This document shows positions 1 to 5,104 of a DNA stretch of 5,104 nucleotides, one piece after another. The stretch is from Ferrovum sp. GTDB taxonomy: Bacteria; Pseudomonadota; Gammaproteobacteria; Burkholderiales; Ferrovaceae. The first letter of the stretch is position 1. The number at the start of each line of letters is the position of its first letter. The position numbers were made by a program, and so were the translations under genes. Below the pieces are notes generated by a model that saw nothing but the letters and a program-made list of their open reading frames with translations, made no database searches and was not told the DNA's origin. The stretch is from positions 1 to 5,104 of the forward strand of contig DAIDKJ010000102.1 of the NCBI GenBank assembly GCA_027450105.1, in the 5' to 3' direction.

Positions 1-1740
1 GCTCAAGGGGCAAAACCCGGCGAAGGTGGTCAATTACCGGGTCATAAAGTCAGTAAATACATCGGCAAACTGCGGCACTCCGTACCGGGTGTGGGCCTGA
101 TTTCGCCACCACCCCACCACGACATTTACTCCATCGAAGATTTGGCCCAATTGATTCACGATCTCAAGAATGTCAATCCCAACGCTCGAATCAGCGTGAA
201 GCTGGTATCCGAAGTGGGCGTTGGCACGATTGCAGCAGGGGTGTCCAAGGCCCATGCCGACCACGTGACGATTTCCGGGCATGATGGGGGTACCGGTGCC
301 TCTCCCCTGTCCTCCATCAAGTACGCTGGCTCACCGTGGGAACTGGGTTTGGCAGAAACCCAGCAAACCCTGGTATTGAACCGTCTACGTGGGCGCATCT
401 GCGTGCAGGCCGATGGCCAGATGAAAACCGGACGGGACGTGGTCATCGCCGCCTTGTTGGGAGCAGATGAATTCGGGTTTGCCACCGCACCTCTGGTGGT
501 GGAAGGGTGCATCATGATGCGCAAATGCCACCTGAATACCTGCCCGGTGGGCATTGCCACTCAGGATCCGGAACTGACCAAAAAGTTTTCGGGACAACCG
601 GAGCATGTGATCAACTTTTTCTTTTTTGTCGCAGAAGAAGTCCGTGAATATATGGCGCAGATGGGGTTTCGCACCTTCGAAGAAATGGTGGGACGCGTAG
701 ACCAGCTCGACATGCGCCGTGGAATCGACCACTGGAAGGCCCAAGGACTGGATTTCAGCAAAATCTTTCACCAGCCAGACATGCCCTCTCAGGTAGCCCG
801 TTCCTGGAAGGAGCGCCAGAACCACGGACTGGACACAGCCCTGGATCACCGCTTGATCGCGCAGGCCAAACCCGCCCTGGAGCAACGCCAACCGGTGCAG
901 ATTGACGTAGCCGTGCGTAACGTCCATCGCACGGTTGGCAGCATGCTTTCGGGAGAAGTAGCTCGTTTACATGGGCATGCCGGTTTACCCGATGACACCA
1001 TCGTCATTCGCGCCCAAGGCACGGCAGGCCAGAGTTTTGGTGCCTTTTTGGCCCACGGGGTTACGCTGGAACTATTGGGAGAGGCCAACGACTATGTGGG
1101 CAAGGGGCTCTCGGGAGGACGCATCGTGGTGTATCCCCCGTCCGATTGTCCCATCGAAGCCGCGCAAAACATCATCGTGGGCAACACCGTCTTATATGGT
1201 GCGATTTCCGGTGAATGCTATTTCAGTGGCGTGGCCGGTGAACGCTTTGCCGTTCGTAATTCGGGTGCCACGGCCGTGGTAGAGGGTTTGGGAGACCATG
1301 GCTGCGAATACATGACGGGCGGTACCGTGGTGGTTCTGGGTGAGGCCGGACGCAACTTTGCCGCCGGGATGAGTGGCGGTGTGGCTTATGTTTTGGACGT
1401 GGCCGGTGACTTTGAACAACGCTGTAACCTGGCCATGGTGGAACTGGAACCTATCCCCTCCGAAGACAGCGCTTCGGAAGAGTCCCAAGGCAATCTGGAT
1501 AGTCACGGCAGGGTGAAGGTCAATCATCTGGGTGAGCGCGACTGCGTTCTGCTCAAGTCCCTGATCAATCGACATCTGCACTACACCAATAGCCAACGCG
1601 CCCGCCAGATCCTGGATCATTGGGCTGACTATCTACCCAAATTCGTCAAGGTCATGCCCATGGAATACCGGCGTGCTCTGATGGAAATGGCCGCAGAGCA
1701 GGAACAGGACGCAATGCAAAGGGGCATCAAACATGGGTAA
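1..1740 (+). CDS. gltB: Glutamate synthase (NADPH) large subunit, C-terminal part (partial)
   Basis: This is the last 579 codons of the GOGAT large (alpha) subunit; the reading frame is open from base 1, so the gene starts outside the window. Full-length GltB is about 1,500 residues, so roughly the C-terminal 40% is present. GltB makes two glutamates from 2-oxoglutarate and glutamine-derived ammonia, using electrons relayed from GltD, in the cytoplasm. Visible parts (numbered from base 1) are the FMN/2-oxoglutarate synthase domain, with KPGEGGQLPG near the start, GHDGGTGASP around codon 93 and a C-x5-C-x4-C motif at C170, C176 and C181 that should bind the [3Fe-4S] cluster. A linker follows from about codon 250. 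Then comes the glycine-rich right-handed beta-helix (GXGXG) domain, about codons 290-490, with GTAGQSFGAF and GGTVVVLGEAGRNFAAGMSGG. The conserved C-terminal tail contains KFVKVMP. The GTG at 91 is internal, not a start. No frameshift is seen. The end overlaps gltD by 8 bases. Confidence 0.98.
   Translation, partial: AQGAKPGEGGQLPGHKVSKYIGKLRHSVPGVGLISPPPHHDIYSIEDLAQLIHDLKNVNPNARISVKLVSEVGVGTIAAGVSKAHADHVTISGHDGGTGASPLSSIKYAGSPWELGLAETQQTLVLNRLRGRICVQADGQMKTGRDVVIAALLGADEFGFATAPLVVEGCIMMRKCHLNTCPVGIATQDPELTKKFSGQPEHVINFFFFVAEEVREYMAQMGFRTFEEMVGRVDQLDMRRGIDHWKAQGLDFSKIFHQPDMPSQVARSWKERQNHGLDTALDHRLIAQAKPALEQRQPVQIDVAVRNVHRTVGSMLSGEVARLHGHAGLPDDTIVIRAQGTAGQSFGAFLAHGVTLELLGEANDYVGKGLSGGRIVVYPPSDCPIEAAQNIIVGNTVLYGAISGECYFSGVAGERFAVRNSGATAVVEGLGDHGCEYMTGGTVVVLGEAGRNFAAGMSGGVAYVLDVAGDFEQRCNLAMVELEPIPSEDSASEESQGNLDSHGRVKVNHLGERDCVLLKSLINRHLHYTNSQRARQILDHWADYLPKFVKVMPMEYRRALMEMAAEQEQDAMQRGIKHG
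1718..1724 (+). promoter_or_regulatory. Ribosome binding site for gltD inside gltB
   Basis: The purine run AAAGGGG ends 8 bases before the ATG at 1733, a good Shine-Dalgarno distance. It lies within the last codons of gltB and supports the overlapping ATG as the gltD start. Ribosomes finishing gltB at 1740 terminate next to this start, so translational coupling, which would help keep the two subunits in equal amounts, is likely (inference). Confidence 0.7.
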
Positions 1741-3169
1741 GATCACCGGCTTCATGGAAATTTTGCGTCAGGACCCTCCCTCGGCCCCGCCCACCGAGCG
1801 CATCCAGCACTATCGGGAATTCACGCTGGATCTCTCTTTGCAAGAAATCAGCCAGCAAGGGGCGCGGTGCATGGATTGCGGTATTCCCTTCTGCCAGACG
1901 GGCTGCCCGGTAAACAACATCATTCCCGACTGGAATGATTTGACCTATCGCGGCCAATGGCGCGAAGCGCTGGAAAAGCTGCATTCCACCAACAATTTTC
2001 CTGAATTCACCGGACGCATCTGTCCTGCGCCCTGCGAATCGGCCTGCGTCCTCAACATCAATAACGATGCGGTCACCATCAAGAATATCGAGCATACCAT
2101 CGTAGACAAAGGCTGGTCTGAAGGTTGGATACACCCGCAGCCGGCACCACGCAAAACTGGAAAACGCGTTGCCGTGGTGGGTTCGGGACCGGCCGGTCTG
2201 GCTGCTGCGCAACAGCTGGCGCGGGCAGGCCATCAGGTGGTGGTCTTTGAAAAGAATGACCGTATCGGTGGTTTGATGCGATATGGCATCCCGGATTTCA
2301 AAATGGAAAAGCATTTGATCGACCGACGCATGGATCAAATGCGTGCCGAAGGCGTGGAATTTCGCCCAAACACCCATGTGGGTGTGCACTTGGACGGCCC
2401 GACAATCTTGCAGGAATTTGACGCCTTATTGCTCACCGGGGGCTCCGAACAACCCCGTGATCTGGCCGTTCCAGGTCGTGAACTGCACGGGGTACATTTT
2501 GCCCTGTCCTTTTTGCCCCAGCAAAATCGGCGCAACGCCGGCGATACGGTCATCGACCAGATTTCGGCCGAGGGCAAACAGGTGGTGGTCATTGGGGGAG
2601 GCGATACGGGTTCGGACTGCGTAGGGACTTCCATTCGTCAGGGCGCGCGCTCCGTTACCCAGTTTGAATTGTTACCCCGCCCTCCGGAGCGGGAAAACAA
2701 ATCCTTGGTATGGCCCCAGTATCCCATGAAGTTGCGCACCTCCTCTTCCCAGGAGGAAGGTTGCACCCGCGACTGGAGTGTGGCCACCAAAGCCTTTCGT
2801 GGTTCGCACGGAAAACTGGAGTCTTTGCTTGCAGTACGTTTGGAATGGAAGAAGAATGCCCAGGGACAAATGACCATGCACGAGGTCCCCGGGTCGGAAT
2901 TCGAGATTCCCGCCGATCTGGTGCTGCTGGCCATGGGCTATCTGCACCCGATTCACGCCGGATTGCTCGAGCAACTCGGCGTTGCGCTCGATGGACGAGG
3001 CAACGTTCAAGCCAATACGGAACAGTATCAAACCTCGGTCCCCAAGGTATTTGCCGCAGGAGACATGCGCCGCGGCCAATCGTTGGTGGTTTGGGCCATT
3101 CGCGAAGGACGTCAGGCCGCACGAGCAGTGGATGAGTTCCTGATGGGACATTCAGTTCTGCCTCGTTAA
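1733..3169 (+). CDS. gltD: Glutamate synthase (NADPH) small subunit
   Basis: Complete 478-residue GOGAT beta subunit, the usual family length. It oxidises NADPH on FAD and passes electrons through [4Fe-4S] clusters to GltB. The start MGKITGF resembles the family N-terminus. Cysteines C46, C49, C54, C58 and then C97, C101, C105 match the N-terminal cluster-binding region. The FAD-binding Rossmann motif GSGPAG is at 150-155, followed by E173 of VVVFEK, expected to contact the FAD ribose. The NADPH-binding motif GGGDTG is at 288-293. The C-terminal FAD motif VFAAGDMRRGQSLVVWAIREG is split here as VFAAGD (439-444) and RRGQSLVVWAIREG (446-459). All expected cofactor motifs are intact. The ATG overlaps the gltB stop by 8 bases and has its own Shine-Dalgarno. 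Related proteins with this fold include the dihydropyrimidine dehydrogenase N-terminal domain and NfnB-like subunits, but the adjacent gltB and the N-terminus make GltD the clear choice. Confidence 0.98.
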   Translation: MGKITGFMEILRQDPPSAPPTERIQHYREFTLDLSLQEISQQGARCMDCGIPFCQTGCPVNNIIPDWNDLTYRGQWREALEKLHSTNNFPEFTGRICPAPCESACVLNINNDAVTIKNIEHTIVDKGWSEGWIHPQPAPRKTGKRVAVVGSGPAGLAAAQQLARAGHQVVVFEKNDRIGGLMRYGIPDFKMEKHLIDRRMDQMRAEGVEFRPNTHVGVHLDGPTILQEFDALLLTGGSEQPRDLAVPGRELHGVHFALSFLPQQNRRNAGDTVIDQISAEGKQVVVIGGGDTGSDCVGTSIRQGARSVTQFELLPRPPERENKSLVWPQYPMKLRTSSSQEEGCTRDWSVATKAFRGSHGKLESLLAVRLEWKKNAQGQMTMHEVPGSEFEIPADLVLLAMGYLHPIHAGLLEQLGVALDGRGNVQANTEQYQTSVPKVFAAGDMRRGQSLVVWAIREGRQAARAVDEFLMGHSVLPR

Positions 3170-3213
3170 CGGCCTTCCATCAATCCTGTAGCCAGCGAGA
3201 TCCTAGGGGTTTT

Positions 3214-4269
3214 ATGCTCAAAAATGACGTGTTTCTGAAAGCGCTCTTGCGCCAACCCACCCCCTACACCCCTGTCTGGATCATGCGCCAGGCAGGACGC
3301 TATTTGCCTGAGTACAACACGACCCGGGCACGAGCGGGCAGTTTTCTCGATTTATGCAAAAACCCCGATCTGGCCACCGAAGTTACCTTGCAGCCTTTGG
3401 CGCGTTTTCCCCTGGATGCCGCCATTTTGTTCTCCGATATCCTGACGATTCCCGATGCCATGGGTCTGGGTCTGTACTTTGCCGAAGGCGAAGGTCCCAA
3501 GCTGGAGCGTCCCCTGCGTAATGAGTGGGAAGTCCGTAACCTGACCGCACCGGACCCCACCGAGCATCTGGGTTATGTGCTGGATGCGGTCGCCCAGATC
3601 AAGCGCTCTCTGGCGGGTGCCGTCCCCCTGATCGGTTTTTCCGGCAGCCCCTTCACCTTGGCCTGTTATATGGTGGAAGGGGGAGGTTCGGATGACTTTC
3701 GCCATATCAAAGGCATGCTCTATCGGCGCCCAGATCTGCTGCATCGCATTCTGGACGTGACCACAACGGCCGTGATCCAGTATCTGAATGCCCAAATCGA
3801 AGCCGGCGCACAAGCGGTCATGGTCTTTGATACTTGGGGCGGGACCCTCAGTGCGGCGGCCTACCAGGAATTTTCTCTGGCCTATTTGGCGCGGATTGCG
3901 GCTGGGCTCACGCGCCATGCTGCCGGCCGGCGCGTGCCCAGCATCGTCTTCACCAAGGGTGGTGGACTGTGGCTGGAAGCCATTGCCAGCGCAGGCTATG
4001 ATGCGATTGGTCTGGATTGGACCATTGACATTGCCCAGGCTCGAACCCGTGTGGGCGCTCAGGTGGCCCTTCAGGGTAACATGGACCCTGCGGTGCTCTT
4101 TGGCAGCCCCGAAGCAGTGGAACAGGAAGTGGGTCGGATTCTGGCCGCCTATGGTCCCGGCAGCGGCCATGTATTCAACCTGGGCCATGGAATTTCCCGC
4201 TTCACGGACCCCGAAAATGTGGCGGTCATGGTTCAGGCAGTACACCAGTTCAGTCGCCCAACGACTTGA
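3214..4269 (+). CDS. hemE: Uroporphyrinogen III decarboxylase
   Basis: Complete 351-residue HemE, close to the typical 350-355. It removes four carboxyl groups from the acetate side chains of uroporphyrinogen III to give coproporphyrinogen III, a cytosolic, cofactor-free step of heme synthesis. The first family signature, PVWIMRQAGRYLPEY, is at 20-34, with R25 and R29 as substrate-binding arginines. FSDIL (73-77) carries D75, equivalent to the catalytic aspartate D86 of the human enzyme. The second signature, GFSGSPFTLACYMVEG, is at 141-156, with Y152 matching human Y164. FNLGHGI near the end carries H325, matching human H339. The start ATG follows AGGGG (3205-3209) with a 4-base gap, somewhat close but usable, and the N-terminus fits the family. 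It lies 44 bases after gltD with no terminator visible between them, so co-transcription with gltBD is likely. Glutamate made by GltBD is the usual precursor of this pathway in beta- and gammaproteobacteria. Confidence 0.98.
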   Translation: MLKNDVFLKALLRQPTPYTPVWIMRQAGRYLPEYNTTRARAGSFLDLCKNPDLATEVTLQPLARFPLDAAILFSDILTIPDAMGLGLYFAEGEGPKLERPLRNEWEVRNLTAPDPTEHLGYVLDAVAQIKRSLAGAVPLIGFSGSPFTLACYMVEGGGSDDFRHIKGMLYRRPDLLHRILDVTTTAVIQYLNAQIEAGAQAVMVFDTWGGTLSAAAYQEFSLAYLARIAAGLTRHAAGRRVPSIVFTKGGGLWLEAIASAGYDAIGLDWTIDIAQARTRVGAQVALQGNMDPAVLFGSPEAVEQEVGRILAAYGPGSGHVFNLGHGISRFTDPENVAVMVQAVHQFSRPTT

Positions 4270-4303
4270 CGCAGCTCAATTTTCAGGCATCCTTGCCTCA
4301 GGG

Positions 4304-4312
4304 TTATGCACA
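4304..4312 (+). promoter_or_regulatory. Possible DnaA box (TTATGCACA)
   Basis: TTATGCACA fits the relaxed DnaA box consensus TTWTNCACA. It lies 35 bases after the hemE stop. A single relaxed match is expected by chance fairly often. Its weight comes from the perfect box about 175 bases further on in the same intergenic gap. Confidence 0.35.
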
Positions 4313-4339
4313 TTGGTAACCTTTGAGTAACAATCCCTG

Positions 4340-4386
4340 AGAAATCAATAAGTTCCGTTTTTTGTACGGATAACTAATTGATTTTT
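4340..4386 (+). terminator. Long imperfect inverted repeat, candidate terminator after hemE
   Basis: The left arm 4342-4358 pairs with the right arm 4366-4384. This gives about 16 base pairs with one A-A mismatch (4350/4376) and a 2-base bulge (about 4370-4372), around a 7-base loop TTTTTGT (4359-4365). A G-U and an A-U pair can extend the base to 4340-4386. The top is CCGT/ACGG; the lower stem is AT-rich (AAATCAAT / ATTGATTT). The right arm ends in five T's and the left arm begins A-rich, so it could act as a weak intrinsic terminator, possibly in both directions. It would end the gltBD-hemE transcript about 115 bases after hemE and upstream of the putative priA promoter. The AT-rich stem makes this weaker than a textbook terminator. 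A protein-binding site is the alternative. Confidence 0.45.
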
Positions 4387-4441
4387 AACGGTTTTAACTG
4401 GGGCCTCCGTACCCGGCGCAACACAATACTCCGCAATCATC

Positions 4442-4456
4442 CCTTGACTTTCAAGG
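4442..4456. repeat. Small perfect dyad over the putative priA -35 element
   Basis: CCTTGA - CTT - TCAAGG is a perfect 6-bp inverted repeat with a 3-base centre. It overlaps the TTGACT element proposed as the priA -35 box. A dyad in this position could be an operator, but its short length allows chance. Confidence 0.4.
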
Positions 4457-4473
4457 CAATCTGAAGATATGAA
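4444..4473 (+). promoter_or_regulatory. Putative sigma70-type promoter for priA
   Basis: TTGACT (4444-4449, 5 of 6 to TTGACA) and TATGAA (4468-4473, 4 of 6 to TATAAT) are separated by 18 bases. Transcription would begin near 4480, giving a leader of about 120 bases before the priA ATG. It lies downstream of the candidate hemE terminator, as expected if priA is transcribed separately. The -10 match is only moderate. Confidence 0.45.
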
Positions 4474-4478
4474 CAGAG

Positions 4479-4487
4479 TTATCCACA
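4479..4487 (+). promoter_or_regulatory. Perfect DnaA box (TTATCCACA)
   Basis: TTATCCACA is identical to the high-affinity DnaA box consensus. It sits directly after the proposed priA -10 element, over the predicted transcription start. DnaA bound here would be placed to repress or tune priA (inference). It could also be a chromosomal DnaA-titration site, or chance: a fixed 9-mer occurs by chance about once per 130 kb per strand pair. Confidence 0.6.
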
Positions 4488-4601
4488 GGTCGGCGTTGTC
4501 CTTCCAGTTCCCGCGTTCTTCTTCCATGGAGGCTGTGGCACAATCCATCGGTCAGCACCAGCTTTCTGGTCTATTCTCCAGCCGATCCTAACAACTTCTC
4601 C

Positions 4602-5104
4602 ATGCCTACCATCCAGGTTGCTCTCGACGTTCCCGTACCGCGTCTGTTTGACTATGACGCGCCCCAGGCCACGGAACAGGATGTAGGCTATCGGGTGCTC
4701 GTCCCCTTTGGTACTCGACTCAAGACTGGAATCGTGTGGGCTATCGCCACCGAACCCGGTTGTGCCCCAACCCAGCTGCGCCCCATCGAAGCCCTGTGGC
4801 GTGATGTACCCGCGCTTTCATCTGCTGATTTAGCCCTGCTGAAATTTTGCAGTGTGTATTATCACTATCCGTTGGGCTCCACCGTACTCCATGCCTTACC
4901 CCCTGGATTGCGACGCACCACTGGCTGGAAGCCCCCGCGACGCAGTGCCGCAACACCTGCTTTGCAGCCTCCCAACGAGACACCACCACTGTTACTCAAC
5001 GCAGACCAACGCCAGGTCCTGCAGGGCGTCTTACAGCGTGTGGATAGATTTCACTGTCACTTGTTGCATGGAATTACCGGAAGTGGCAAAACAGCCGTCT
5101 ACCT
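4602..5104 (+). CDS. priA: Primosomal protein N' (replication restart helicase PriA), N-terminal part (partial)
   Basis: This is the first 167 codons plus two bases of PriA, cut by the right edge. PriA recognises stalled or repaired forks and D-loops and reloads the replicative helicase. The N-terminal 3'-end-binding domain is clear (about residues 1-104): F16-D17-Y18 and G37 occupy the same numbers as residues of E. coli PriA that hold the 3' DNA end, and YYHYPLGSTV and LPPGLR match the domain's end. A helicase lead-in motif, LLNADQRQVL (131-140), precedes Walker A GITGSGKT (157-164, K163). The following TAVYL has A165 where PriA commonly has glutamate. ATG 4602 is the only plausible in-frame start and gives the family N-terminus, though the bases before it are pyrimidine-rich and lack a Shine-Dalgarno. 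Only about 26 residues separate the two domains, much less than in E. coli PriA. Low expression is expected. Confidence 0.95.
   Translation, partial: MPTIQVALDVPVPRLFDYDAPQATEQDVGYRVLVPFGTRLKTGIVWAIATEPGCAPTQLRPIEALWRDVPALSSADLALLKFCSVYYHYPLGSTVLHALPPGLRRTTGWKPPRRSAATPALQPPNETPPLLLNADQRQVLQGVLQRVDRFHCHLLHGITGSGKTAVY

Larger units (their letters stand above)
4270..4601. other. hemE-priA intergenic region (332 bases)
   Basis: No convincing gene is seen here. The left half (about 4300-4400) is clearly AT-richer than the flanking genes. It holds a DnaA-box match, a long imperfect inverted repeat, two GTAAC copies 11 bases apart (4316-4320, 4327-4331) and a tandem TTTTAAC pair 9 bases apart (4383-4389, 4392-4398). 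The right half holds a possible promoter for priA with a small dyad over its -35 element, a perfect DnaA box and then an untranslated leader. A weak 5-bp hairpin (AGGCA/TGCCT, 4285-4298) follows the hemE stop but has no T-run. Confidence 0.8.

Noticed and set aside
91..93. GTG as a possible gltB start
   Set aside because: The frame is open upstream to base 1 and encodes conserved GltB sequence (KPGEGGQLPG), so this codon is internal.
602..640. T-rich run in gltB (CTTTTTCTTTTTTG) as a possible frameshift site
   Set aside because: It encodes the INFFFFVAEEVRE stretch, which fits the GltB family, and the frame continues intact on both sides.
3352..4245. 297-codon minus-strand frame opposite hemE
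   Set aside because: It is antisense to an intact hemE with all catalytic residues. Its composition reads as reversed hemE codons, and no family is recognised.
4283..4300. Hairpin AGGCA-TCCT-TGCCT just after hemE as terminator
   Set aside because: The stem has only five pairs and is followed by CAGGGTTATG, with no T-run. The larger repeat at 4340-4386 is the better candidate.
4345..4548. 67-codon minus-strand reading frame in the hemE-priA gap
   Set aside because: It has no Shine-Dalgarno before its ATG and no recognisable protein similarity. It covers the inverted repeat, promoter and DnaA box on the other strand. It is most likely a chance frame.
4270..4601. Chromosomal replication origin
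   Set aside because: There are only two DnaA-box matches, one of them relaxed. No dnaA, dnaN, rpmH or other typical origin neighbour is in view, and the AT-rich tract is short. A regulatory or titration role is more economical.
4741..4989. 82-codon minus-strand frame and a 66-codon plus-strand frame (4847-5047)
   Set aside because: Both lie within the clear priA coding frame, which carries the PriA 3'-end-binding domain and Walker A. They are shadows.

Overview
This window is a conserved housekeeping segment of a bacterial chromosome. All four genes lie on the + strand in the order gltB (3' part) - gltD - hemE - priA (5' part). The protein sequences are typical of Proteobacteria. The moderate-to-high GC content and the gltB-gltD-hemE order followed by priA fit a betaproteobacterium best, with a gammaproteobacterium as the alternative. 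This placement is inferred from recalled gene order and protein style, not from a search.

Layout. Bases 1-1740 are the last 579 codons of gltB, the large subunit of NADPH-dependent glutamate synthase. gltD, the small subunit (478 aa), starts inside the end of gltB with an 8-base overlap and runs 1733-3169. After 44 bases comes hemE, uroporphyrinogen decarboxylase (351 aa, 3214-4269). These three genes look like one transcription unit, with no terminator visible between them. The only sizeable gap is 4270-4601 (332 bases). It holds a long imperfect inverted repeat that may end the gltBD-hemE transcript, a plausible sigma70-type promoter for priA, and two matches to the DnaA box. One of these, a perfect TTATCCACA, sits at the predicted transcription start. 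priA begins at 4602 and runs off the right edge just after its Walker A motif.

How the genes work together. GltB and GltD form the GOGAT enzyme, which makes glutamate from glutamine and 2-oxoglutarate. In most Proteobacteria outside the alpha class, glutamate also feeds tetrapyrrole synthesis through glutamyl-tRNA, and HemE acts later in that pathway, so the grouping is metabolically sensible. PriA is unrelated to metabolism: it restarts collapsed replication forks.

I see no mobile element, CRISPR array, RNA gene or unknown multi-gene system. The points worth a second look are the DnaA boxes and dyads upstream of priA, and a PriA N-terminal half that seems to lack room for the usual winged-helix domain.
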